From: Toxoplasma gondii ME49
Taxonomy: Eukaryota > Apicomplexa > Conoidasida > Eucoccidiorida > Sarcocystidae
Direction of reading: 5' to 3'
DNA: 64,000 nucleotides
NCBI RefSeq assembly: GCF_000006565.2
Contig: NC_031467.1
Coordinates: forward strand, 62,001-126,000
The notes under the pieces are model-generated. The model had not been told where the DNA came from. It saw nothing but the letters and a program-made list of their open reading frames with translations, and did not search any database. The translations under genes were made by a program, and so were the position numbers. This document shows, piece after piece, positions 1-11,768 of this stretch (the first letter of the stretch is position 1; each line of letters begins with the position of its first letter).

Positions 1-168
1 GAGAAACGAGATGGAACAGACCAGTAAATACGCATCACAAGCTCTCAATAGTTCAAATCAATATAACGGCACATACATGGATTGGTGGAATGCTTCAAAA
101 ATAACAATTTTAGTCCCTTGTCGAAGGCGCGAGGCTCAGAGAGGATACTGTGTTTCCTCCCCTATATT

Positions 169-204
<36 letters not shown>

Positions 205-374
205 CATGTGTAGATGCACATACGAAGGAACGTTTTTGTGTTTTGGCCTAGCATGCCTTTATAGTGTGACACACGCACTGCGAGACTAGGACTCGACCCG
301 AGGCGAACTCAAGATCTCGCAAAAGTTCGCCACGACGACGACTTTTTACCGCAGCGTTCGAGCGTTAGAAAACG
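1..374. other. Left-edge non-coding stretch
   Basis: No coding signal is seen on either strand. It holds a (TA)n microsatellite and otherwise ordinary sequence, probably the downstream flank of the minus-strand gene. Confidence 0.4.
172..202. repeat. (AT)n microsatellite
   Basis: About 15 uninterrupted AT dinucleotides. It is one of six such tracts in the window. Confidence 0.95.
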
Positions 375-3300
375 CTAAACCCTAGCAACAGATCCCCCGC
401 TCTGGAAAGACTCTTTTTGAGGCCACGGTTGTGAAGAAGCGTCCTGTGTAGGCCCTTTTGTTTCGCTCTTTGCGGTTTTTTCACAGACTCACCGATGCCC
501 ATGTACACACCCACCGCCAGCGAACGGCGAGGAGAGTCAGGGCCGCCACGTGGACGCCGCGATCGTCGCGTTCATCTTGCCGGAACGGCGGAAGACGAGG
601 AATGAGGTTTTGGAACTGGAAGAAAAGTGGCGGCGCCACAGGGTGGCGGCAAGGCAGGAAACACGAAGACGCGAGACGCTGCGGTGTACTGACGCTCGAG
701 GGCGACAGGAGGAGCGAAGACAGGGAAAGCTTCGACGAAGCCGAGGTAGAGGCAGACAGCACTGCTGGAAGAGGCGTGTGAACGCGGCGGCTTGGCGAGG
801 GGAAAGACGACACCAACTGGGAAGGAAAGAGCGACAACAGACCACGGTTCGGAGTGGGGTGACCGAAGATGGCACGGGGAGAAATAAGAAGATGAAGAAG
901 GTTGGCGACGATCCTCATACAAAAACAAGGAAGCCGATCCTGGTTGACTCGCCAAGTTCGAAGGAAATTGACGAGAGACGCACGGCAAAGTAGAACGGCA
1001 GAAGCCTTTCTGGCGAAGCGAGACTAAAGTGGAAAATTCAAGAGAAGAAGAACAGTCAGGGACAAACAGACGGACACCCCGTGTCCTTGAAAACTCAAAA
1101 GGACGATAGAGAACGATGACACGGAGGCGACGGCCGTGGTAAAAACTGCGAGTCGTTGCCACCTACCATGAGCATAATGAAGTCCCTAGGGCGAGTGCGA
1201 ACGAACTGGTCGATTGCATGCTGCGGCGCCCGACAGAATTCGTGTGCAGCTCGGCAATACAGGTGTTCAAGAGCGACAAGAGCTCGAGGTAGAGACAGCC
1301 ACTCTGCACTGTCGGGGTCTTCTTCCACCTTCTTCAGCTCCCCTTCTGTCTCCACCTGTCCCCCAGACGGTGACGCGGAGGCAGAGAGAGGCCCCGCAGG
1401 TTTCCCCTGGCTTCCCCCGTGGCAGGTAGAGAGCCCGGCGCGCTTGGCGAGTCCGGCTTCCAACTCGGTCTGCATGCGCGCCTCCCAAGAGCGAAGAAGA
1501 GCAGGTCTGTCGGCTCTGTTCGACTCTGCTTTCGGGAGCTTGTTGGAACAAGACAACTCTCCTTCTTCTTCCGGACCCCAGCTTTGCTCCTGTCTCGCGT
1601 CCAGTGTCTCTTTCGTAGACGGAGGGCGAGGACACACTCCGACGCGCACGAGCGAGGAAAACGCCGCGAGCTTGAGCCACACTGGTTCGGCCTCTCCGGG
1701 CATCGCCCAGAGAAAGGACCAGTCGGAGAGAAGCTCGTGGGAGGCCTGGAGAAACTCGACGCCGTCTCCAAAGAGGCCCTTGCCTTCCCAGAGGCCCTTC
1801 GCGACGCGCGCCCAGTCGCCCTCCCTCTCGTCGCCCAAACCGTGGGGCGACAGCAGCGGAGCGGCGCCCAAGACCCGCGCCTGCCAAGGAGACGGCTGAG
1901 CCTTGACGGGAGACAAAACGACTCCAGGCGAATCGCAGGGCACAGACTGGGAGGCCGTGGAGAGAGGGGAGCTCTGGGCCTTGCCGAGGGACGGCAGAGA
2001 AACATAGAGCGCAGCGGGGTAGACTGATGGAGACAGCGAGGCCACACCTTCGTTACTGCTCGTATTCGCCGCAGAAACGACCGCTCGGCTCAAGTCTCCA
2101 GTGTGCACCGGGCTCTCGCCTCTCTTCTCTGCTTCCTGCAACTCTTGAAGCAGCCGGAATAAATACGTCTGGCGCATGCGGGCGCTGTAGGCCAGAGCTG
2201 CGAGGTTCCCGACGTCCGTCGGCATGTTCGCATAGACCTCGTCGCATGTCCGCTGCATCGCCGCCGCCCACGGAAGCGCCTGGGGGCGAAGTGGCCGCAA
2301 AAGTCGAGGGAAAGCGGAATCAGAAAGGAAGCCAAAAGAGGCGAACGGCGAGACAAAACGGAGACACCAACGTGGAGCGGGCGGGAGAGGCGGCGATGGC
2401 AGACATGCAAGAGTTAACATGGGGATAGAATGGTAGACAGTGACGCGACACAGAAGAGCAGGGAAACGACATTACACACACAAGCATGTGTCATGAAGAG
2501 AAGACATAAAGGCACATGTCTCTCGCTCATGGAAAGGATATTTCCGCCTTTCTCAAAAGAAAACTTGATTTTCCTGATTGATACCGAGAAGGGTTACCAA
2601 AAATCTCTCGGCTTCGCGTGGGTCGACTCTGTGTGCTTCATGTTTGCCCTTGGACATGTTCAAGCCAGCTGTTCTTCGAGACGACAGATGCCAGTATCGG
2701 GAACCCGTTGCTTCCCCAGCTCGTCTCGCCTATCCTTTTTGCCACCTGCTGGCGCGCCCACGGTGCCCCATTTGGTTTTTGCCTCCCTGGGCAGGATGCC
2801 AGCAGCGCGTCTCACCTGAAGAAAGAAGGAGATTTTTCTGGAAGGATGGACGTCAGGAAGACGCTGATATATCAGCCACAACTCCTGCCAAGCCGCGACA
2901 ACGGCATAGCTCGCACGCGCAAAGCCTTCCTCTGTGAGAGGCTCATCGATTGTCCGCGGTGAACGAGAAGTGGATGAAACCGGTGCACTCGCCCCCGACG
3001 AAGAAGCAGAGGTAGAAGAAGCAGAGGGTGGAGAGGCAGGCGAGGTGAGAGAAGGGGCAGTGAACGAAGACTCAGGAGGTGACACAGCGACGGCAGACGA
3101 CAAAGTCGAAGAAGAGCAGAGTTTTCCAGGTCGGGATGAAGCCTGGGCAGGGATTTTGATCTGGTCAGCTACGCTCAGGGCAATCCCTCGGAGAATGCGC
3201 AGAGCTAGCTGCATGTCCGCTTCGTTTTTCACGAGACGCGTACCCCAAAGAGACAACGCCCCTTGCAAACAAAAGAGAGATGCGTACGGCAAGCGCGCTC

Positions 3301-6164
3301 GAGCTAGCCTGCAGAAAAAAAAGAAAGGCAAACAGAAATAAGATGCGAAACTGCGGCTGAAACACACTTAAAGCAAGACAAACGGAGTTGTTACCGGTGC
3401 CACTTGTTCGCATGCAGACGGAGTCGACAGGGTGTGCTGCAGGCGGCTTCAGAATCTGATCTCGCGTACGGTTCACTCTTTGACGTCTTGATTTTCCGAC
3501 TCACGTCAAGTACGCGCAGAACCAACAGAGACACACGGACCAAGTGGACAGAACAGAAATCGCTGAGCCGCCAGGAGACAAACCCGGGAGGAGCTGAGAA
3601 AATGAACGGGTCACTGATTGGCAAGACGAAACTCTCCATTGGAATGAACAGTGAGATCAGAGGCTCTTCTAACATCATTGTTTTTTGCGTCCGGCATCGA
3701 TTATAGAAGGAATGACGTGTCAGAAATGGAGCCACTGTGGGGCAGAACGACGGAAAGGCATCCCCATCGATCTTTCTAGCGAGTCTGATAGGACAGCCTC
3801 GTGAGAGGGAGCAAGGCCGAGAGAGAGAGAGAACGACACAGACCAGATATACACGAAGGCCTGCTAAGCGAGGGGGCGTGGAGAACCTTTTCGCCCCCGA
3901 GCAGCGGCAACAAGACAGAAACCGTGGGAAGACTGCAGAGATCCGCAGAACAAGGAGATCACGAGCCAGAAGAAATATGGATCACACAGATGTCCATGGT
4001 CTCTTCCGTTGTGGGTGGCTTATGTTTCACTCACGCATCAACGAGGGGGAGAAAGGATTCGGGGTCGATCCGGAAGAACAAAGGATCGAAGTCAACGGCA
4101 GTTTTGTCGATGGCTTTGTCCTCCTCCGCCTTGTACGCAGCTGCGTTCTCGGCTGCGCCGCCTCTGTCAGGCCGTTCAACTCCCGAGGAGGCTGAGACAC
4201 TCGGAGCGTCAAAAACGTGGGGAAAGCTGGGCAGCAGCGACCTCAGAAAGAACATGAAGAGCGGCTCGTAAGAGTCCTTCGGGCCCTGTGAAGGGAACAG
4301 GCGCGAAACCACCGGGAAAGACGCAGGAGAGTGGATAGGAGCAGCTGAGAGTCAACGAAACAGGGTAATTGTGAGTGTTCCGAGAACTCCGTTTGGAAAA
4401 AGAGGCTTGATAGTACTACTACAGAAGAGGCGAGTACTATTTATGCATGACAAGAGTAAAACGCTCTCATCCAGTTACTAAGCTCGTGCCAAGCCAGCCA
4501 GAATCCCATTCGTGTATTCCGCAAACAGTGACAATAGGAAGGAGACAACCGACCCGGATCTTGTATACAGATGTCCCCTGCAGACAGACGCAGGTTGTAG
4601 TAGCTTGACCTGACGATTTCACTGACACACACACGTATTTACTAGGTTTTATGGCGATTCGCTACTAAGAGTAAAAACACAGTCCTGCTGTAGAACTTGA
4701 AACCTCTTCCCTTTCTCCTGCATGCCCTGGAAAATCCGCAGTCTCTGTCGCCGTGCGTCTCGCCCCTTCTCGGGCTCCCTGTCGGCTCTCGTTTTCATTC
4801 TGTGCATCTAAGTTGATGCTCTGCTACATTTGTTTGGCGCGAACTCCCCGGATCTGTCTCACCATTCCTTGAAGGGTGTAGAAGAGCGACAGCCAAACGC
4901 GAGGTGTGAGGGAGTTGTCGCGCCTGAGTTCTTGGCCGAGGTCTTTGACATGTTTGTACCTTTCCGTCAAGGCGATCAAGTGTTTCTGAGTTTTCCCAGA
5001 GCTCGGGAGGCGCCGAAAATCCGGCAAAATGGAGGCCAACGTAGCAGGTGAGAGAGGCCCGCGCGCGAGCTGCGACGCCTGTGCAGAGCTCGGACGAACA
5101 AAAACGGACGAAAGCGAAGCAGCTGACGAAGATCGCGACGATTGAGGCTGTCCATAAATAATGGCATAGAGTTGCAGGAGGAGGGTGCGTTTCGTTCGGA
5201 GAAGACCGAGAGCATCCGTGGCTTGGGCGGCGTCAGGGGGGCTCTCGCCTGGCCTCCGAACACGGTCGGATGAGGCCTGAGGCCCAGAGTCGCGGCGCCG
5301 CGCCTTGTCGCTAGTTGGGCTCGGGGCCGCGACCGACTCGACCAGTTGCAGGAGAGTGAAGAAGAGCGACTCCTCGAAGGTGAAGGTTGCCGAGGTCAGT
5401 TCAGGTCCCAGCCTCCGTCTCGAGTCTGCTGCGCTCTTGCTCGGCGGCCAGGCGGTGGCCGATCCGAGGGTGAAAGGCGCCGATGGAAACGCACGAAGGC
5501 CCGAAGCCTGCGAACCTGCGCTCGGTTTCGCCCTGCTCGCCACCGCAGGAAAAGGCCCTTGAGATCCACGCCTCGGCCCCGCCTCCGCATGGAGGAGAGG
5601 CGCGAGAAACGGAGAAGACGCCACAGCAGCGGCCGCAGAGCGAGGCTCACCAGGAGGGAACGGATTCGCCGGAGACGAAGTGGAAGGACCGAAGGACGAG
5701 GGCAGACGAGACACAGAGCCGGGACGCGGAACAGAAGGAGAGACAGAATTGACTGGCCGAGCTATCGAGGGTGAAACAGCAAGGAGAGAATTTGGAGACG
5801 ATGCGAGCCGTGGAGGCGGAAGGAAGGAAAGCGCGGGTCGCGCGCTCTCAGGCGGTCCTCCATGCAAGACGACTCCTGGCGGCCTTGGCCCGAGGCCGGG
5901 CGCCGGTGTAGCCAACGGAGGCGGTTGAAAAGACGAGGGCGAGGCATTTGACACGGAGAAGGGGAAGGCAGAAGGCGCGGCAGACGCTCCAGCTCCGGGT
6001 GGAGATACGCGCTGTCGTCTCACACTTTGAGCCGCGAAACTCCGGGATGGCTGTCGGCGTCCATCGCTCCTCGTGCGAAGGCCCTGCAACAGGCAAGATC
6101 CGAACATGAGGTAAAAGGCAGAAGACATACACTGGAGAGATACACTGGGGAGAGTCTTTTGCAT
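375..6164 (-). CDS. Large multi-exon protein of unknown function
   Basis: I do not recognise this protein. Exons read on the minus strand are 6164-4863, 4285-4035, 3308-2816, 2279-1167 and 615-493, all GT-AG with phases 0, 2, 0, 0, 0 that join without a frameshift; a micro-exon 401-375 (9 codons with TAG) would end it at about 1102 aa. The first half is Ser/Pro/Ala-rich (residues 15-260). After that come stretches of helix-like sequence, such as LLRTKRTLLLQLYAIIYG, EPLFMFFLRSLLPSFPHVF, NEADMQLALRILRGIALSV and RALVALEHLYCRAAHEF, interleaved with low-complexity spacers. This suggests an alpha-helical repeat scaffold, but that is inference only. The start is ambiguous: ATG 6164 opens the frame, yet a good acceptor at 6084 could mean an upstream exon. 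The last micro-exon is the weakest part, and the gene may instead continue past the left edge. Confidence 0.6.
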
Positions 6165-6531
6165 TCCGCTGAGCTACGCATTAGAGCATCTTCGCCAGAG
6201 GTAAAGGACGATGTACGAAGGAGAAAAAAGCAGAAAAGAAAGGAAATTCGGAACAAACGGAGATGAGGAGTGAAGAGGAAAGACACCTTTCTCCCGCGTA
6301 GGCAGACGATCCACAGGGAGAGCCTCTTCAAGTTGCGGGCGGAAACCTCACACGAGGCTGCCTGGAAAACAGGTCAAGGAAAGCGTTGAAACGAACAGAA
6401 TCTGCGGGACAAACATGCAGTTCCTTTTTTCTTGGCTAGCCAGCGAACGGTCTACAGAGCAAGACAAGTTTCAGAAGAAGAGGACCTTGACACGCAGCTC
6501 TCAGCAGCGATGCAGAGTGACAAAAGCAGCG

Positions 6532-7714
6532 ATGTTCTACAGAGAGAGTGCGATCCCGCAAGAATCGCGTAACTCTATTATACACCGATTGATCAACGCT
6601 AACTCTGAGAGCACGACTTTGTCCGACGTTCTGCATGCGTTCAAAAAAGTCTTCCCCAGCTACACAGTCCAGGTAGAGAGACCCTCTGCCGTTCTGTTCT
6701 CTGTCTCCACGCTTTCCTTCTGCCGGCCATGTGAGCAGTCTCTTCTGCCCTCTCCCCGTTCAGTTACATGGTCGGAACTCCGCCAGTCTCCGGGTCTCTG
6801 CTGGAGACGCAGGAGAAAGTGAGTTTTCTCGTTCTTCAGTTCAGCGACATACTCGTGCGACAGCCGACGCCGCGGTTGGCGGCAAAGACGGGGCGGTCAT
6901 TGGTCACGCGCGCCGTCCTGCGGGTCCCCACAGTGTCTCTTTCCTCCAGAGTGTGCGTCGAGGCGAGGAAAGTTAGGAAGATGCGAGAAGAGAGAAAGTA
7001 AAGGGGAGAGAGGATAGGAGAGCTGAAGGAGAGTTTCAAGGCGGACAGACCGAATGGTGACGAAGAGACAACGAAAAACACATAAATTTGGCAAGGTGAG
7101 GCACCGAAAGACGGAAAGACAAGACAGAGACCCCTCAGTGTCGAAGGATCAACGGTCTTTCGTGGCAGCACCGTAGCGCAGGAAACAGAAAAAAGCAACG
7201 GAGTCCTTTCTGCCGAGAAGAAAGTTTTAACGAGAGCAACGGAGAAGACGAATGCAAAAAGAAGAGACCGAATGAAAAGGAAAAGGAGAACTCCGAGAGG
7301 AGACACAACGTGTCACCGTTTATCAAACGAGACGGTGGAGAGACAAATTCGAATCGCCCTTGGCTGGGTGCATGTTCTCGTCGCGCTTCTCCCCCACCTC
7401 GCACTCTGTCAGGGTCGACATCCTTCTCTTCTCCCTGTTATTACCATCAGAAGAAGATGTCCACTTGCCTTCGTCGAGCAGTCTAGGCCTCGGTTCGTAG
7501 GTTTCGAACAAGCTCGGAGCGAGGACGAGGGGTACCTCCTGGGGCCTCTTGTATCCTTTCTCTGCGAGATGTATGGGACGAGGTGGAAAGGCGCAAATAA
7601 TAAGAGAAGAAATCAACTTTCTGTAAACCAAGGTTCTCTCTTTTGCAGTCTTTTGTTGTGCGAGGCTCTTCCGACTTCTACCGCAAGGTCGAAGCCAATT
7701 CCTGCATGCGTTGA
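6532..7714 (+). CDS. Candidate small gene, exons partly resolved
   Basis: Not recognised. The first exon 6532-6672 encodes 47 residues beginning MFYRESAIPQESRN and ending KKVFPSYTVQ, followed by a GTAGAG donor. A second exon, 6764-6818, follows a pyrimidine-rich acceptor and ends at a perfect GTGAGT donor. A terminal exon, 7649-7714, reads SFVVRGSSDFYRK then EANSCMR and a stop. Between them an acceptor at 7450 opens an exon whose frame I could not settle: one frame reads RRCPLAFVEQSRPRFVGFEQ, another EDVHLPSSSS. The pieces look protein-like, but the phases do not yet close, so the exact product is unknown. It is transcribed divergently from the large minus-strand gene, with under 400 bp between starts, so the two may share a promoter region. 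Confidence 0.35.
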
Positions 7715-10700
7715 ACGGGAAGAAGGGCACGGGAAGGAGACATTGTCATCCGTTCCCCCCAGTAGGTTGGGAAAGAAGCGAAAACAATCTGTGGACGACG
7801 GAGGAAACGAAGCGGTTGTGAAGGGCAGAACAATGGGGGGGTAGAACAGACGCGAAAAGTGCCATGAGAAAACGCCCAAGCTTCGTCGGCGTCTACGCTG
7901 TCGTGCACACTGTGTGAATCGAGAGCAAGGACCGGAGGCCAACGGGGGGCCCCTCGAATTTACGGTTGCCGTTCCACACTTCTTCAAATTGCAGGGACCG
8001 AGCGGGAAGTCTCAGGCAACAGAAAAAAGGCCAGGCGATTTGGGTGGCACTGGAGAGCGAGGAAATGGTGATTCTTCCGACCTCATATACACAAGCACAT
8101 CCACGAGAGCCGTTTATCTCGGTTGCTGGTACAGCGGGGGGGACTCAATTACGAATCGATTTGCGGATGGAGACAAGGAACGGAAAGAATCGGGAAACAG
8201 GTGAAGGAAAAAGACAGAGGAGGTGCGGAAGAGCAGGGAAGAACGACGGGAACGGTTATTTACCTATCGCACCTTCGGGATAAAAGCCCGATACATTATA
8301 TGGGTCCCGTGGCTTCTGATACTTTGAGCTCATACTGACGGCGATTAGGGATGAGGCACGAGGCACCAATTAGGAAAAAGGGTCTGAAACAACCAGGCAA
8401 GAAGAAACTGAGACGCAGATACACCAGCTTGATTTCGTTTCAGCAGCATCTGCCACTCTTCGAACGTGAGATTCGTGGACGTCGCCTCTCGTAATCCTCC
8501 CGCAGAAAACTTGAAAAGCTTTGCCAGCACTATCGACAGATTCGCTCGCGCAAGCGCAACCCAGGTCGTTCATTCCAGTCATCTACATCTGTTGTCGTGT
8601 ACAGCTATGGGACCCAGCAAAGGAGAGATCTGCAGCTTGGAGACTTCTGCGACCTCACAACTATTATTTGTGTATTGGCACAGCCTGCGTGCGAATGGTA
8701 GACGAAGGTATTCAACTTAAAGCACATGCACAGACACACCATGGAGAATCTTCTCCGAACATGTTCCAGTGTTGTGTCTGCGCTTTGTCGAGGCTCTGGC
8801 AGCCATCCTCTTCCTTGCGGTGTCAGACTTTCATCCGGTAGAGCTCATGAACCTATCTGAAGTCGAAAGATTCCCTTCAGGCCTACCCAAAGAAAACGAC
8901 AATTGTGAGACGGTAGGAGGAGATGGGTGCTGCTGCTGTGGTGAGAGACTCCACCACCTAACATCCCGATTGACCTCGCACGACTTCGCCTTTTGGGAAG
9001 GATAGGAACCCCGGGCAGCCACGTTTCTGCTTGCGGTTAGGTACACACGTTCTTCCAAGAAAAACGCCCTCTCTAAGGACAGCTGAATAGCGATACTGCA
9101 CACCGGGGTCCCCGAACTTGGTTGTGACACTCGACAGCCTAGAACGGAGCGGCTTCCCTGATACGGACGTCTGTTCTAAAAGTCCCTGCTGTCGAGAAAG
9201 GCTTCTGCCGGTGCCAGAAGTCGTGTGGTCTGTACGACGGGCTTCCATGAGGGCACATCACCGGATGAACAGGCCTTTCCAGGATTTCTTAAGAGACCGT
9301 GCAGTTACACAGTCAGAGCAGAAGTTGTCGAGGAAACCGACCGCAGAAATGAACGATACTTTCCATAATGCTCGAAAGAAGAGTGACTGAAGGTAACTCG
9401 ATAGCTGAAAAATGGGGCATCTTATTCAGCATACGGGTTCGCGCACACGCTTTTCTGTCGATCTCATTGGTATGGGTCCGCTCCTGCTCTCGTTTCCTTG
9501 ACATAGAACTCGTTTTTCCCACTAAACAAACATGCACTTGCGAATATTACAATTTTAGTGAAGGGTTCCTGACACCCCCCAAACCGTCGTGGTGCTCCAC
9601 TGCCGCCCGACACAGAATCCAAGCAGAGTTTGACTCAACTATCGTTTGTCACCGCAGAACCCTGCTCCCGTTCGCCAGCTAGACTTGTCAAGGGTGAAAA
9701 CTCTGCTTCTGGTATACTGCCGCGAGGTAACTCTTTCTCAGTCAGGAGTGCATGAAGAAAACAGAACACCCTAATTTAAATCGCCGGCGTGTATGCGTCT
9801 CATGTGGCTCTCCGGAGAGATTCCTACTGGAATCAGCTCGGTAAAATGCTGACAAAATGACTCGACCACTGTCGATTTGATTTCTTTGGTCCCCTCGAAC
9901 AAGAGGGAATCCTTTACATTTTTGTTACGTTTCCATCAGATAATCTGAATCCAGCTCACGTGCCGCCTAACTTGAAAAGAACACCCGCGCCTCTGAAACA
10001 GGATTGCTTTTTATTTCCAACTTCGCTGGAAGACGTTTTACGTTGCTCCGCGCCTGCAACTTTGACGGAAAGGTGAGGGACGAAGATTACTACCAGAGAG
10101 GGAAAAAAACTGTTTTAAAAAAGCCTCTCCATTCGCTTCCGACGCTCTCTTCGTGGTCGTTATGCCTCTTTCTCTTAAAGTGTACCTCGTCTGCGGGAAC
10201 GCATCATGTTGAAACAAGTAAACACTGCTACTGATTGCTCGAGTCACTTTCTCACGCAGAAATTAACATAGACGAAGCTGGAGGAATTGGGGCGAATGCC
10301 ATCTTGTCACCCCAACTGCACAGAGATATGAAGAGAAACAACGGTTATGGGTTCATCGTGGAGGGGGAGGTTCCTTTCACATCGTTCGCCATGTCGTTCG
10401 CCTGCTCCCGCTCCTGCATTTCACGGTCTAGGCCTGAGTACGCTTCCAGAGGGGGGAGGGCCGGAGAAGGAGCTTATTTGTTAGCGACACGGGGAAGAAA
10501 AAGAGCAGTTTTCTGCACGCGAGTTGAGTTGCAAAAGAGGGAAAAGGACGAATCTAGCCAAGCGCTCTCGTTCAGGTTTAGCGTTCACTTTCCCCCTCGC
10601 AGGCCACGTTTTTGGTGGGTCAAACGGCCGCGCGATGAGCGACACGGCGAGATCGTTTCTCGACTTCCTTTTAAAATCTCTTCTCTTTTGCACCGTTTTC

Positions 10701-11768
10701 GTTTTCGCTGCGTGAGACTCTTGTCTTTATTCGTACCGCTCCACCTTTCCTGTCTGCCAGTGCCTTTGCTCCGCGCTTTTGAAGGACTCGGCGCCCCGTT
10801 GGAGAGATGCATCGACCGAGGTAGCTCTCTGGTAATCTTTGGCCATGTATTCGTTGTTCTCGCTGTTTCTTTGTCTCGCGAACAAAGCTGCGAATGCGGC
10901 TGCATGTGACGGAAAAGAAAAGTGGAGGTGTTAGTCAGAAAGCGGCGGAGAAGGACGCGAACAACCAGGTGCCCGGCGCAAGCCGGGAGCGGCTCGGAAA
11001 CGACGCAGGGATCCAGCCGACCGCCTTTGTGAAATCAGGAAAAACTGCGAGAACGCGTGTCAAGAGGACACGCTTCCAGGTGCTTGGCGAAATTAAAAGG
11101 CATGTTAGCGAAAGGTTCGAATCCCTCGTGCTTCAACTTCCGCATGCCTTGACTGGAACAGCCCCCCGTTGTATCCTTAGGCAACGATGGACTGTCGTGA
11201 ACGTAGATGTTGCAGAGAGTCGAAGAAAGCGACGAATCCGTTCTGAGTGTCGTGCTTCGTCGGTTCCAGGTTTGTTTCTCGCCTTTCCTCTCGGACTTTT
11301 CCGACCACTTTCACTTTCCATCTACGCAGCAGGTAGCGGTTCTGTGTAATGGCAGGCTGCGACGCTATAGCGGAGCCGCAGGTCCCCCTAACGTTTGTGG
11401 CATGCAGGTGTTTCCAACGACCAGTTTCCTGAGTTTTTTATTCCTTTCCGACGTGCGTTATCCGCCATTGCCGTCGCGCTTTCGATTTAGAGCCCCTCGG
11501 TTCCTCAGCTTGCTTTTCTCAGGTGTGTTCGTGCACTCGACGTAAGCCTCATGGTTCCCCTTGACCTTTGTATTCCATAGTTTTCTTCGCTTGCTGCTCG
11601 TCGTCTTTGCCAGTCTCCCCTCGGCACCCTTCATCCCTTACGTCTCTTGTGTTTTTTCTCCCTTTCAACCGCTTCGCGTCTCGGGGCGATCCCGGGGGTC
11701 GTCCCGGCTTCCCATTCCGTTTTTCCTTGGCACGCTGTTTTCGGATCTTTGCGTCCACCTGCGCCACA
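7715..11768. other. Spacer upstream of the phosphodiesterase gene
   Basis: Short ORFs only, on both strands. The best is a minus-strand frame at 8345-8566 reading FEEWQMLLKRNQAGV and SASQFLLAWLFQTL before a stop, but it has no ATG or acceptable splice acceptor. The last kilobase presumably contains the 5' UTR and promoter of the downstream gene; a GCATGC hexamer, an element often seen in coccidian promoters, lies at 11400-11405. I saw no RNA gene here. Confidence 0.35.

Noticed and set aside
8345..8566. Minus-strand frame ending FQTLFPNWCLVPHP
   Set aside because: Looks protein-like, but it has an upstream stop, no ATG until late, and no acceptor to make it an exon.
11080..11140. tRNA T-arm-like sequence GGTTCGAATCC
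   Set aside because: The T-stem has mismatches and no matching acceptor stem, D-arm or anticodon arm could be drawn around it.
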